DNA of 64,000 nt from Sporocytophaga myxococcoides (GCF_000775915.1 NZ_BBLT01000001.1:558001-622000); one strand, 5' to 3'; counted from the stretch's first letter, positions 8,620 to 17,444 are shown. A program made the numbers and translations. Notes: generated by a model from the sequence alone, not told the origin.

Positions 8620-9681
8620 ATGAATATAGCGGTGATTACTGGCTCGGCCGGATTGATAGGAAGTGAAGCAGTAGGTTTTTTTAGTGATAAGTTTGATTTG
8701 ATATTAGGTGTAGACAATGACATGAGGCAGTATTTTTTCGGAAAAAATGCTTCAACAGATTGGAATAGGCAAAGACTCGAATCTTCTTATAAAAATTATA
8801 TTCACCACGCTCTTGATATCAGAAATCAGTCAGAATTAGATAAGCTATTCTCTCAATATGGCAAGGATATCAAACTTGTTTTGCACACTGCTGCTCAACC
8901 AAGTCATGATTGGGCTGCTAAAGAGCCATTTACTGATTTTACAGTAAATGCCAATGGTACTTTGAATATGCTGGAAATGACCAGGAAGTATTGTGATGAA
9001 GCCGTTTTTGTTTTTACTTCCACCAATAAGGTATATGGAGATACACCTAATTTTCTTCCTTTAGTGGAATTAGAAAACAGGTGGGAAATAAGTGAAGATC
9101 ATGCATACTTCAAAAATGGAATAGATGAACATATGACTATTGATCAGTCTACTCATTCGGTTTTTGGAGCGTCTAAAGTAGCCGCAGATATATTGGTACA
9201 GGAATATGGTAGATATTTTGGACTGAAAACCGGCGTATTCAGAGGGGGATGTCTTACAGGGCCAAACCATTCAGGTACACAATTACATGGTTTTCTTTCT
9301 TATTTGATGAAATGTGCAATTACAGGAGAACATTATACTATCTTTGGCTATAAGGGAAAGCAAGTCAGAGATAATATACATAGCTATGATTTGATTAATA
9401 TGTTCTGGCATTTTTATCAAGCTCCTCGTCAGGGTGAAGTATACAATGCAGGAGGAGGGAGATTTGCCAATTGCTCCATGAAAGAAGCTATTCTGGTTTG
9501 TGAAGAAATTACAGGGAAGAAAATGAATTATTCATATTCTGAAAACTCTCGTGTTGGCGATCATATCTGGTATATAAGTGATTTAACAAAATTTAAAAAT
9601 CATTATCCTGGCTGGAATTATAAATATGATCTCACGACTACCTTAGAAGAAATTTTCAATGGTTTGAAAAGTAGAGTTTAG
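8620..9681 (+). CDS. NAD-dependent epimerase/dehydratase, CDP-paratose 2-epimerase-like (extended SDR)
   Basis: A 353-residue extended short-chain dehydrogenase/reductase. The Rossmann glycine motif is GSAGLIG near the N-terminus, followed by VDNDMR, a DIR motif at the adenine pocket, [11 protein letters not shown], and STNKVYGD. The body resembles the CDP-paratose 2-epimerase (TyvE) branch, including the [17 protein letters not shown] loop and [13 protein letters not shown]. At the catalytic YxxxK site the tyrosine is replaced: the sequence is VFGASK. It starts the glycan locus and probably interconverts a nucleotide sugar. The substrate is unproven and no CDP-hexose pathway genes are next to it. 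Confidence 0.85.
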   Translation: MNIAVITGSAGLIGSEAVGFFSDKFDLILGVDNDMRQYFFGKNASTDWNRQRLESSYKNYIHHALDIRNQSELDKLFSQYGKDIKLVLHTAAQPSHDWAAKEPFTDFTVNANGTLNMLEMTRKYCDEAVFVFTSTNKVYGDTPNFLPLVELENRWEISEDHAYFKNGIDEHMTIDQSTHSVFGASKVAADILVQEYGRYFGLKTGVFRGGCLTGPNHSGTQLHGFLSYLMKCAITGEHYTIFGYKGKQVRDNIHSYDLINMFWHFYQAPRQGEVYNAGGGRFANCSMKEAILVCEEITGKKMNYSYSENSRVGDHIWYISDLTKFKNHYPGWNYKYDLTTTLEEIFNGLKSRV

Positions 9682-9682
9682 A

Positions 9683-10858
9683 TTATTTTTGGTAATAGCG
9701 GATTATATAATCCGCTATTACTTCATATGATGATATTTCCATCGTATGTAATTGGTCAGCAAGTACGGCAGATTGTTTTTTCTTATTTTCTACCTGCTCT
9801 CTGGAAATATTTTTAGTAAATGTGTCCAATTGATTTTTTAAACTTTTATTGATATCAATGAGCCAGGATGCATTCTGAAGCATGAACCAAGTATCGGCTT
9901 CCTCATTTCCATAAAATAAAACAGTTCCACCGGTACATATAGAACTAATTGCTTTTGACGGAACGGCAATATGATTAAATTGAGGAAGTAAACTTACAAG
10001 GTGGATGTCTATATAGTGAAGTTGACTTCTTGGAACGTTTTTAAGGAGTGTAATTCCTGGTTTACCTTTTGCATATTCCAGGATATCATTAGCCTTAGGA
10101 CCATACACGGCAAGTACTAAATGTTGAATATCCGGATTGAAGGAGTCTATAAATATTTTGAGGAATTCATGAGAATGAGGGGCACCCAGATTACCACAAT
10201 ATCCAAAGTATATTTTCCCGTCATTCTCTTTCCATTCCGGAATTCGTGTGTCTTTTTCGTAGTCTGTGAATACCCCGCAAGGTAAAATTGTTGTAGGTGG
10301 ATTCGTTTTGTAATTTTCTAAAATATGTTCCGCCTGTTTAGGGCCTAATGAAATAAGTAGTTCTGGTTTGTTTCGATAAGTAATGGATTTGATGATCCTG
10401 TAAAGCAGAGAATTGTTGTTTATTTTTCCATTTGCTACAAAAGCTTCAGGGAATAAATCCATCGACCAGAAATACCACCTGATGCGAAATAATCCAAAGA
10501 AGATGGATGCCCAAAAAGGAAGGAGAGGTGGGCTGGTCATACAAATCACAGGTCCTTTTTTTACAAAAAGGGTTTTTATAATCAGAAATAATCCGTCAAG
10601 AAAGCCCGCAAGGGATTTGAGACTTTCATTTTTACCTTTGTATAAAGTGGGTACTGAAATTGTTTTCCCAATCGGACGTCTCACAGCTCCCCCGCCATCA
10701 TCATTTCGAAGCACATGAATTATTTGTACCTGAATATTATATTTCTCTATAAGGTATTTGCTTAGATCCCAGGCAGATTCGCCAGTTATTCCAGGATTAG
10801 GTGGATAATGCCTGTTTACAATTGTTACCCACTTCTCTTTTTTATAATTATTAGGCAT
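9683..10858 (-). CDS. glycosyltransferase, WbuB-like (GT4 family)
   Basis: A 391-residue GT-B enzyme. The start of the mature fold has the WbuB/GT4 signature RHYPPNPGITGESAWDLS, followed by a membrane-associating hydrophobic stretch (about 105-130, PLLPFWASIFFGLF) and the SMDLFPEAFVA segment. The donor domain begins near residue 215 (FGYCGNLGAPHSHE). The usual EX7E is degenerate; the donor region reads VPSKAISSICTGG. Only gene on the minus strand inside the pse locus, convergent with the epimerase and divergent from pseC. Donor and acceptor unknown; likely adds a sugar to the same surface glycan. Confidence 0.88.
   Translation of the reverse strand: MPNNYKKEKWVTIVNRHYPPNPGITGESAWDLSKYLIEKYNIQVQIIHVLRNDDGGGAVRRPIGKTISVPTLYKGKNESLKSLAGFLDGLFLIIKTLFVKKGPVICMTSPPLLPFWASIFFGLFRIRWYFWSMDLFPEAFVANGKINNNSLLYRIIKSITYRNKPELLISLGPKQAEHILENYKTNPPTTILPCGVFTDYEKDTRIPEWKENDGKIYFGYCGNLGAPHSHEFLKIFIDSFNPDIQHLVLAVYGPKANDILEYAKGKPGITLLKNVPRSQLHYIDIHLVSLLPQFNHIAVPSKAISSICTGGTVLFYGNEEADTWFMLQNASWLIDINKSLKNQLDTFTKNISREQVENKKKQSAVLADQLHTMEISSYEVIADYIIRYYQK
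9692..9721. repeat. perfect 30-bp palindrome at convergent gene ends
   Basis: The two 15-bp halves (9692-9706 and 9707-9721) are exact reverse complements with no spacer; the centre is GATTATATAATC. It starts 11 bp after the stop of the plus-strand epimerase and lies entirely inside the last codons of the minus-strand glycosyltransferase. A strong RNA hairpin is expected in both directions, but there is no long T-tract after it on either side, so terminator function is likely but not certain. Confidence 0.85.
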
Positions 10859-10943
10859 TATTAATTTAATTTACTTTTGGAAATTACCATCAGAGATTGA
10901 TGTAAAGTTAATACTTTTATTTCAATGAATAGAAGTAATGGAG

Positions 10944-11096
10944 GTCAATGAAAGTTCTTTACTATTTCACTTTTATTGCAATCCAGGCAGAAATAGAGAA
11001 ATAAGTAAACTGTTTAATTTGATATCAGAAAGAGAATTATTAAAATCATGAATTGAGCTATAATTTTAATCAAAATTTGTAAGTTTGTTTGATAAG
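10944..11096 (+). repeat. duplicated leader element, copy 1 (upstream of pseC)
   Basis: Homologous to 12722-12879. The last 63 bp (11034-11096) align without gaps to 12817-12879 with only five mismatches. The upstream part is more diverged but shares GTCAATGAAAG at the start and scattered blocks after it. It includes an AATTTT-4-AAAATT inverted repeat (11062-11077) and a TAnnTTTG box (11080-11087), so it is probably a promoter plus operator. Confidence 0.9.
11080..11087 (+). promoter_or_regulatory. predicted -7 box TAAGTTTG of the pseC promoter
   Basis: Matches the Bacteroidota -7 consensus TAnnTTTG and is fully conserved in the second copy of the leader. It is immediately preceded by the inverted repeat AATTTT/AAAATT at 11062-11077, well placed for a repressor or activator. 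No well-spaced -33 TTG is conserved in both copies, so the promoter call is a prediction. Confidence 0.55.
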
Positions 11097-11281
11097 GAAA
11101 AAGTACCAATCAGTCTGTAGCTCTTTCTGTTCAGACCTAAATTTATTTCTGAACTAATATAGAATAGCTTTATGTTGGAAATTCAGACAGAAGATTAAAT
11201 TAAGTTAATTGCAAGTGATTGGTCAAAATTTATTTTCATACATATTTCTTTTGAATCCCTAAAAAGAGAATTTCTTTAGCA

Positions 11282-12424
11282 ATGAATAATATCCCATACG
11301 GAAGACAACATATAACAGAGGAAGACATCGCAGCAGTAACAAAGGTCCTTAAATCTGATTTTTTAACTCAGGGACCAAGTATTGAAGAATTTGAAAAGAA
11401 GTTCGCTGAATATATAGGCGTTAAATATGCAATCGCAGTTGCAAACGGAACAGCAGCCTTGCATCTTTGTACAATGGCTTTAGGTGTGAAAGAGGGGGAT
11501 AAGGTTTTAACAACACCCATTACTTTTGCAGCTTCTGCCAATTGTGTGAAATATTGCGGAGGAGATGTGGATTTTTCGGATATTGATTCAAAGAGTTACT
11601 TACTCGATTTGAATAAGATTGAAGACAAATTAAAGAAGTCTCCGGATAAATATAAAGGAATTATACCTGTAGATTTCGCAGGAGCAGCAGTAAATCTTGA
11701 ATCATTAAAATATATTGCCGATAAATATAACCTTTGGATCATTGAGGATGCCTGTCACGCTCCGGGTGGATTTTTTACGGATAGCAAAGGAATCCAGCAA
11801 AACTGTGGAAATGGTAATTTTGCCGATTTAGCAATCTTTTCATTTCATCCTGTAAAACATATTGCAACAGGAGAAGGAGGAATGATTACAACAAACCGAA
11901 AAGATTTGTATGAGAAGATATTATTACTAAGAACTCATGGCATAACTAAAAATCCATCTCAAATGTCAAAAGTTGATGGAGGATGGTATTATGAAATGAC
12001 TGAACTTGGATATAACTATCGCTTATCAGATATACAGGCAGCTCTGGGAGTTTCCCAATTATCCAGGGCCGGTTTAGGGTTAGCCAGGAGAAAAGAAATT
12101 GCTTCCGAGTATGAAAGAGCATTTAAAAATCTTAATTTAATTACTCCTATTAATGATAAGGGGCATGCCTATCATCTTTATGTGATTCAGATTGAAGACA
12201 GAAAGGGATTGTATGATTATCTTCGTACTAAAAATATCTTTTGTCAGGTTCATTATATTCCTGTTCATACAATGCCATATTATCAAAGTTTAGGATGGAA
12301 AAAAGGAGCTATGCCAATTGCAGAAAATTATTATGAAAAATGCCTGAGCATCCCGATGTATCCTACTTTGACGAAAGAAGAACAACAAAGAGTCATCGAT
12401 GCTGTGACTGAATATGTTAAGTAG
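11282..12424 (+). CDS. pseC: UDP-4-amino-4,6-dideoxy-N-acetyl-beta-L-altrosamine transaminase
   Basis: PLP-dependent DegT/DnrJ/EryC1-family aminotransferase, 380 residues, second enzyme of pseudaminic acid synthesis. It converts the 4-keto product of PseB to the 4-amino sugar using glutamate. The N-terminus IPYGRQHITEEDI with FLTQGPSIEEFE, the EDACHAPGG stretch and the PLP lysine K192 in FSFHPVKHIATGEGG are all characteristic of PseC. It precedes pseB, the reverse of the reaction order, and each has its own copy of the same leader element. Confidence 0.95.
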   Translation: MNNIPYGRQHITEEDIAAVTKVLKSDFLTQGPSIEEFEKKFAEYIGVKYAIAVANGTAALHLCTMALGVKEGDKVLTTPITFAASANCVKYCGGDVDFSDIDSKSYLLDLNKIEDKLKKSPDKYKGIIPVDFAGAAVNLESLKYIADKYNLWIIEDACHAPGGFFTDSKGIQQNCGNGNFADLAIFSFHPVKHIATGEGGMITTNRKDLYEKILLLRTHGITKNPSQMSKVDGGWYYEMTELGYNYRLSDIQAALGVSQLSRAGLGLARRKEIASEYERAFKNLNLITPINDKGHAYHLYVIQIEDRKGLYDYLRTKNIFCQVHYIPVHTMPYYQSLGWKKGAMPIAENYYEKCLSIPMYPTLTKEEQQRVIDAVTEYVK

Positions 12425-12721
12425 TTAACCTCAATACTTCATATAAATGGATTCTCCAGTTGAATCTTCGTTTTCAAATATTCTTTTTAGTTTTGACTTG
12501 TTAACATTAGCATTTTAAACATATTTGCTGAGACTAAATATCTCCATCTCACAACTTTTCAAATGGTCCGTACCTGATTGTTTTGATTTTTAATAAAAGT
12601 ATTTGATTAGGAATCAGTTGTTTGTCTGATTTATTTCTATTAGTTGTATTAGTTTGAAGCATCTTCTAGTTATAATGCTGAGTTTAATATTTTTTTCTTA
12701 AAGATATTTAGAGCACTGGTA

Positions 12722-12879
12722 GTCAATGAAAGCATTCTTTATCTTTTACTTTAGGTGTGGTCCGTCAGAATTGGGGAATGAGAATGCAGAATAATTTAGC
12801 AATGATCAGCAGTCAGGAATTATTAAAATCAGGAATGAGGCAATAATTTTAATCAAAATTTGTAAGTTTGTTTGATAAG
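12722..12879 (+). repeat. duplicated leader element, copy 2 (upstream of pseB)
   Basis: Partner of 10944-11096; see that entry for the alignment. Here the conserved block ends only 15 bp before the pseB ATG, so pseB would have a much shorter leader than pseC. The TAnnTTTG box is at 12863-12870. A TTG codon in the block could extend the pseB frame, but the same bases are non-coding in copy 1. Confidence 0.9.
12863..12870 (+). promoter_or_regulatory. predicted -7 box TAAGTTTG of the pseB promoter
   Basis: Same box as at 11080-11087, conserved in sequence and in its position relative to the upstream inverted repeat AATTTT/AAAATT. Transcription would start around 12877, giving a leader of only about 18 nt. 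Confidence 0.55.
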
Positions 12880-12894
12880 ATAAAAAATACAAGC

Positions 12895-13911
12895 ATGTTA
12901 GATTTGAATAATGCCTCGATTTTGATAACAGGAGGTACGGGTTCTTTCGGGAAAAAATTTATCGAAATCCTGCTTAAAAAATATCCTAATATTAAAAGAC
13001 TGGTAGTTTTTTCCAGAGATGAGTTAAAACAGTTTGAGATGTCTCAGATATTTCCAACAGAGAAATATAAATGTTTAAGATATTTTATCGGGGATGTAAG
13101 AGATAGAGACAGGTTGATGCGGGCTTTTGAAGGTGTAGATATAGTTATACATGCCGCTGCATTAAAACAAGTACCGGCAGCAGAGTATAATCCAATGGAA
13201 TGTATAAAAACAAACGTTCTTGGCGCTGAAAATATAATAGAAGCAGCTTTGGATAAAGGAGTAAAAAGGGTTGTTGCATTATCTACAGATAAAGCAGCAG
13301 CGCCCATTAATCTATACGGAGCTACCAAATTATGTTCTGATAAATTATTTGTAGCAGCAAATAATATGAAAGGGAGCAGAGATATTAAATTTTCCGTAGT
13401 AAGATATGGAAATGTAATTGGGTCGAGAGGTTCAGTCGTTCCTTTTTTTCTAAATCAAAAAAAGAAGGGCTTATTGCCGATCACAGATCCTAATATGACT
13501 CGTTTCAATATATCTCTGGAAGAGGGAGTGGATCTTGTTCTTTATGCATTAGAAAATTCCTGGGGCGGTGAAATTTTTGTGCCTAAATTACCTTCATTTA
13601 AAGTAACAGATCTTGCTGAAGCTGTGGGACCGGAATGTGAGAAAAAAATTGTAGGTATCCGACCAGGCGAAAAAATACATGAAGAAATGATTACAGAAAC
13701 AGATTCATTTAGTACTGTTGAATTTGATAAATATTATGTAATCAAACCATCTACTCCATTGTGGGATGAAAATGAATGGATGAAGACATTTAATGGAAAA
13801 CCGGTTGAGCAAGGTTTTAAATACAGTTCAGGAAATAACAACTGGTGGTTGAATGTCGAAGAACTCAGAGGTCAGATTCGTCAACACGTGGATCCGAATT
13901 TTACAGTATAG
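12895..13911 (+). CDS. pseB: UDP-N-acetylglucosamine 4,6-dehydratase (5-inverting)
   Basis: First enzyme of pseudaminic acid synthesis: dehydration and C5 epimerisation of UDP-GlcNAc. Extended SDR of about 338 residues with the nucleotide-binding motif GGTGSFGKK, a FSRDELKQFEM segment, GDVRDRDRL, the STDKAA motif and the catalytic INLYGATK (Tyr and Lys present). I chose the ATG at 12895, not the TTG at 12868. The TTG lies in the leader element that is non-coding upstream of pseC, and the ATG gives the normal family N-terminus (MLDLNNASILITGG). Its own promoter is predicted directly upstream. Confidence 0.95.
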   Translation: MLDLNNASILITGGTGSFGKKFIEILLKKYPNIKRLVVFSRDELKQFEMSQIFPTEKYKCLRYFIGDVRDRDRLMRAFEGVDIVIHAAALKQVPAAEYNPMECIKTNVLGAENIIEAALDKGVKRVVALSTDKAAAPINLYGATKLCSDKLFVAANNMKGSRDIKFSVVRYGNVIGSRGSVVPFFLNQKKKGLLPITDPNMTRFNISLEEGVDLVLYALENSWGGEIFVPKLPSFKVTDLAEAVGPECEKKIVGIRPGEKIHEEMITETDSFSTVEFDKYYVIKPSTPLWDENEWMKTFNGKPVEQGFKYSSGNNNWWLNVEELRGQIRQHVDPNFTV

Positions 13912-14035
13912 TTTTGGATCTAAAAACGGGATATGACAGTTATAAAAAAGTATTATGAAGAATGCCGGAACTTACCTGATTTTAATGTTAGGTGAAGAGC
14001 TGGATTATAACTGAAAGGATCAGACATTATTTCAA

Positions 14036-14761
14036 ATGAAAAAGGTTGGAATTGTTACTCAAGCGAGGATGACCAGCACCAGACTGCCTGGGAAAATTCT
14101 TAAAGAAATAAATGGAAAGTCCCTTCTTCTTTATCATCTTGAAAGACTTGCCACTACCGGCCTCCCGGTCATAATTGCCACAACAGAAAATGTTACTGAT
14201 GATCCAGTTGTGGAATTTTCGAAAAAAAATTGTATACCCTATCACAGGGGATCGGAAAATAACGTATTAAGTCGGTATTATAACGCAGCTGTGGAAAACA
14301 GCCTGGATGTGATTGTAAGGGTAACCAGCGATTGTCCTCTAATTGATGGACAGCTTATTCGTGCTGGAATAAACAGATATTTGGAAGAAGGTAATGAAAG
14401 TACATATCTGTCCAATGTATTAAAAAGGTACTTTCCCCGCGGATTTGATTTCGAAATATTTTCGTTTTCTTTATTAAAAGATGCTTTTATGAATGCTCAG
14501 ACAACTTCAGATCTGGAGCATGTAACTCCCTATATCAATCAGAACAAATCAGGCAAAGTCAACTTTCTGGATGTAGTGGATTCAGAAGATAATTCGGATA
14601 TCCGAATTACAGTTGATACTCCTGAAGATTTTTTGTTGCTTGATAAATTAATAAAAAATTATTCGGCAGATGTTTTGTCAGGTAAGGAGATAACAAAATT
14701 ATTTAGAAAATTTCCTGAACTGATGCAAATAAATGCTCACATAGAACAAAAGAAGCTTTGA
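14036..14761 (+). CDS. pseF: cytidylyltransferase family protein (SpsF-type), likely pseudaminate cytidylyltransferase
   Basis: A 241-residue nucleotidyltransferase of the SpsF/NeuA superfamily: IVTQARMTSTRLPGKIL at the N-terminus is the nucleotide-binding motif, and RVTSDCPLID is the metal-binding loop. It should activate pseudaminic acid as CMP-Pse, the step done by PseF in Campylobacter. It is of the SpsF kind rather than the classic NeuA-like PseF, with a divergent middle (LKRYFPRGFDFEIF), so the role is assigned mainly from position between pseB and the PseG-PseH fusion. Gene symbol is therefore by role. Confidence 0.82.
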   Translation: MKKVGIVTQARMTSTRLPGKILKEINGKSLLLYHLERLATTGLPVIIATTENVTDDPVVEFSKKNCIPYHRGSENNVLSRYYNAAVENSLDVIVRVTSDCPLIDGQLIRAGINRYLEEGNESTYLSNVLKRYFPRGFDFEIFSFSLLKDAFMNAQTTSDLEHVTPYINQNKSGKVNFLDVVDSEDNSDIRITVDTPEDFLLLDKLIKNYSADVLSGKEITKLFRKFPELMQINAHIEQKKL

Positions 14762-14825
14762 AATATCAGCGTGCCATAGCTAAACTATCAATAAAAGGCT
14801 GCCCCCAACCTAATTTTCGAACTAT

Positions 14826-16268
14826 ATGACCATTCACTTCAGGGCAGACGGTGATTCAAATATTGGCTTAGGGCATATTATAAGATCAGTAGCTTTGGCA
14901 GATATGCTGAAAGCTGATTTTAATTGTCAGTTTCTGATTCAGGATCCCTCTGATAAAATTTCCTTATTAATATTAAATGCCGGTTATGGCTTGCAGAAGC
15001 TTCCAATAACAAAGGATTATGCAGCAGAAGCCGAAGCAATTGCTGAGACTTATATTAATAATGGAGACATTGTTGTTCTGGATGGATATCATTTTGATAT
15101 TAATTATCACAGGAAAATACGAAAGAAAGGGGCAAAGCTTGTTTGTATAGATGATCTCCATGAACAGGGGTTTGACGCTGATGCGATCATTAACCACTCT
15201 GAAGGAATTTTTCCTGCTGACTATCGGGCTCCATTTTATACCAGATTTTTTTTAGGAAGCAAATATGCTTTGTTGAGGAGACCCTTTGTTGTCGCTTCTA
15301 AAAGCCAACGAAAAATAGACAATATAAATACAATTTTTGTAAATCTTGGAGGAGCGGATCCTGATAATATTACTCTGGGTGTACTGAAAAAGTTGGATAA
15401 GGTAGCCTCAGCTAAGAAAATACATGTTGTACTGGGAGGTGCTTATCTTCATAGGAATACATTGGACTCTTATCAGACTAATTCAAAAGTCAAGCTACAT
15501 CATGACCTTACGGCAGAAAAGATGTGCGAACTGATGCAAGATTCTCAAGCTGCAGTTTGTTCAGCAAGTACAGTTGCTTGTGAATATTCATCTGTAGGAG
15601 GAATTTTACTTGTAATCAAAACAGTAGAAAATCAAAAGTTAATGTATGATTTTCTATTAAAAAAAGGACTCGCAGCCGATTTTAAAGATCTTCAAAATGT
15701 GCTTTCCCAGCCTGATTTTGATATGGTCAAAAATCAAAGAAAATATTTTGATGGAAATTCTCCTTTGAGATTAAAACAAGTATTTGATAGCCTTTTGCTT
15801 GAAGAATCAATTACAATTCGAAGTGCAGAAGAAAAAGATGTCATGACTTATTTTGAATGGGCAAACGATAAAGAGGTAAGGCAAAATTCAATTAATAAAG
15901 AAAATATTAAACTGGAGGACCATTTAAACTGGTTTAACAGTAAAATAAAAAGCGAAAATCACTTTTTTTGTATAGCTGAAAATAGCAAAGGAGAAGCGCT
16001 GGGGCAGGTTAGATTCGACAAGAAGGAAAATGAAACCTGGTTAATCAACTTTTCAATAGATCGGGATGAAAGAGGCAAAGGTATAGGAGAGATCATGCTG
16101 CATAAAAGTATGGCAATGATTAGAAAAGATATAAATGCTTCATTATTTATGGCTTATGTTAGTATTCATAATACTTCTTCCCTTTCCATTTTTAATAAAC
16201 TAGGATTCATAAAACTTCGACAGGAGAGGATAGGTAATGAAGACTATTTTTATTTTGAAAAGGAATAG
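14826..16268 (+). CDS. pseG: PseG-PseH fusion: UDP-sugar hydrolase plus N-acetyltransferase
   Basis: A 480-residue bifunctional protein. Residues about 1-325 are PseG, the GT-B-like hydrolase that removes UDP from UDP-2,4-diacetamido-trideoxy-altropyranose, with the hallmark ADGDSNIGLGHIIRS start, DGYHFD, and VNLGGADPDN at the second domain. Residues about 330-480 are a GNAT acetyltransferase of the PseH type (TIRSAEEKDVMTYFEWANDK; acetyl-CoA loop RDERGKGIGEIML), which acetylates the 4-amino group. No stop or frameshift separates the two. PseH acts immediately before PseG, so the fusion joins successive steps. Both domains look complete. Confidence 0.93.
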   Translation: MTIHFRADGDSNIGLGHIIRSVALADMLKADFNCQFLIQDPSDKISLLILNAGYGLQKLPITKDYAAEAEAIAETYINNGDIVVLDGYHFDINYHRKIRKKGAKLVCIDDLHEQGFDADAIINHSEGIFPADYRAPFYTRFFLGSKYALLRRPFVVASKSQRKIDNINTIFVNLGGADPDNITLGVLKKLDKVASAKKIHVVLGGAYLHRNTLDSYQTNSKVKLHHDLTAEKMCELMQDSQAAVCSASTVACEYSSVGGILLVIKTVENQKLMYDFLLKKGLAADFKDLQNVLSQPDFDMVKNQRKYFDGNSPLRLKQVFDSLLLEESITIRSAEEKDVMTYFEWANDKEVRQNSINKENIKLEDHLNWFNSKIKSENHFFCIAENSKGEALGQVRFDKKENETWLINFSIDRDERGKGIGEIMLHKSMAMIRKDINASLFMAYVSIHNTSSLSIFNKLGFIKLRQERIGNEDYFYFEKE

Positions 16269-16394
16269 TGCAGCTCCCTTCATCTTTTCTTTCGTCTCTC
16301 TCCTCTTTTATTTTTTCCATAAAGTAGTTAAGATTTTAGTAATTTAGCTTTCACAAAGAATTATTTTAACTTAATCTTAGTTCTCATTTAATTG

Positions 16395-17441
16395 ATGGAG
16401 ATAAAAATTGCAAATAAGGAAATAGGTGACAGTTCTCCGGTATTTATCATTGCAGAACTTTCTGCAAATCATGGACAACAATTAAATGTAGCACTGGATA
16501 CGGTTAAAGCTGCCAGAGATACCGGGGCAGATGCAATAAAGCTTCAGCATTATTTGCCTGATACGATTACGCTAAATTGCGACAATCAGTATTTCCAGAT
16601 AAAACAGGGAACAATCTGGGATGGAACAACGCTACATAAATTATATCAGGAAGCATACATGCCTTGGGAATGGACTGAAGCTATAATGAAAACGGCAGAA
16701 GAATGTGGTCTTATTTGTTTCTCCTCTCCATTTGATTCAACAGCAGTAGATCTTTTGGAAACGTTTGATGTTCCGGCTTATAAGATTGCAAGCTTTGAGA
16801 TAAATGATATTCCATTAATAAAATTAGTAGCATCCAAAGGCAAACCTGTTATTATTTCCACAGGTATTGCAACTCTCGCAGACATTGAGTTAGCTGTCAA
16901 AACGTGCAGAGATGCAGGAAATAATCAGATTGCCCTGCTAAAATGTACTTCTGCTTATCCAGCCTTGCCTGAAGAAATGAATCTAAGAACAATTCCTAAT
17001 CTGAAAGAAACATTTAACGTTGTTACAGGCCTTTCAGATCATACTCTAGGGATTGGTGTACCAGTGGCTTCAGTAGCTCTTGGAGCTAAAATTATTGAGA
17101 AGCATTTTATATTGGATAAATCATTAGGAGGGCCTGATGCTTCATTTTCACTAAATCCAGTGCAATTTACAGAGATGGTGAACGCTGTCAGGGAAGTTGA
17201 AAAGGCTTTAGGAACTGTGAATTATGATCTTTCTGCAAAGTCTATAAAAAACAAAGAGTTCTCCCGGTCTTTGTTTATTGTGAAAGATGTTAAAGAAGGA
17301 GAATTGGTGAGTAAAGAAAATGTCAAATCAATTCGTCCTGGATTCGGTATGCATACTAAGCATTATGAAACTGTTTTAGGCATGCGATTTCGAAAAGATC
17401 TATCCAAAGGAACACCACTGAGTTTTGATCAATTAAGTTAA
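16395..17441 (+). CDS. pseI: pseudaminic acid synthase
   Basis: Condenses 2,4-diacetamido-2,4,6-trideoxy-L-altrose with phosphoenolpyruvate to give pseudaminic acid. NeuB-family TIM barrel (about 1-270) with FIIAELSANHGQ, IKLQHYLPDT, KIASFEI and GLSDHTLG motifs, then a C-terminal SAF antifreeze-like domain (about 285-348) with the SRSLFIVKDVKEGE start. Length about 348 is normal. I chose the ATG at 16395 over the TTG directly upstream. The 126-bp gap from pseGH may hold an additional promoter. Completes the CMP-Pse pathway with the upstream genes. Confidence 0.96.
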   Translation: MEIKIANKEIGDSSPVFIIAELSANHGQQLNVALDTVKAARDTGADAIKLQHYLPDTITLNCDNQYFQIKQGTIWDGTTLHKLYQEAYMPWEWTEAIMKTAEECGLICFSSPFDSTAVDLLETFDVPAYKIASFEINDIPLIKLVASKGKPVIISTGIATLADIELAVKTCRDAGNNQIALLKCTSAYPALPEEMNLRTIPNLKETFNVVTGLSDHTLGIGVPVASVALGAKIIEKHFILDKSLGGPDASFSLNPVQFTEMVNAVREVEKALGTVNYDLSAKSIKNKEFSRSLFIVKDVKEGELVSKENVKSIRPGFGMHTKHYETVLGMRFRKDLSKGTPLSFDQLS

Positions 17442-17444
17442 ATC

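Larger units (their letters stand above)
10859..11281. other. intergenic region with long pseC leader
   Basis: A 423-bp non-coding gap between the divergent glycosyltransferase and pseC. It contains copy 1 of the duplicated leader element (about 10940-11096). About 185 bp of untranslated leader then precedes pseC, holding a 7-bp inverted repeat GTTCAGA / TCTGAAC (11129-11135, 11148-11154). No ORF seen. Confidence 0.7.
12425..12894. other. intergenic region with pseB leader
   Basis: A 470-bp non-coding gap between pseC and pseB, unusually long for adjacent same-strand pathway genes. It holds copy 2 of the duplicated leader element (12722-12879). No terminator hairpin with a T-tract is obvious directly after pseC, and no ORF is evident. 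Confidence 0.7.

Noticed and set aside
10413-10718. 101-codon plus-strand frame
   Set aside because: It is antisense to the glycosyltransferase gene, which has clear motifs in its own frame.
12868-12894. TTG at 12868 as pseB start
   Set aside because: The codon lies in the leader block that is also present, non-coding, upstream of pseC. ATG 12895 gives the family start.
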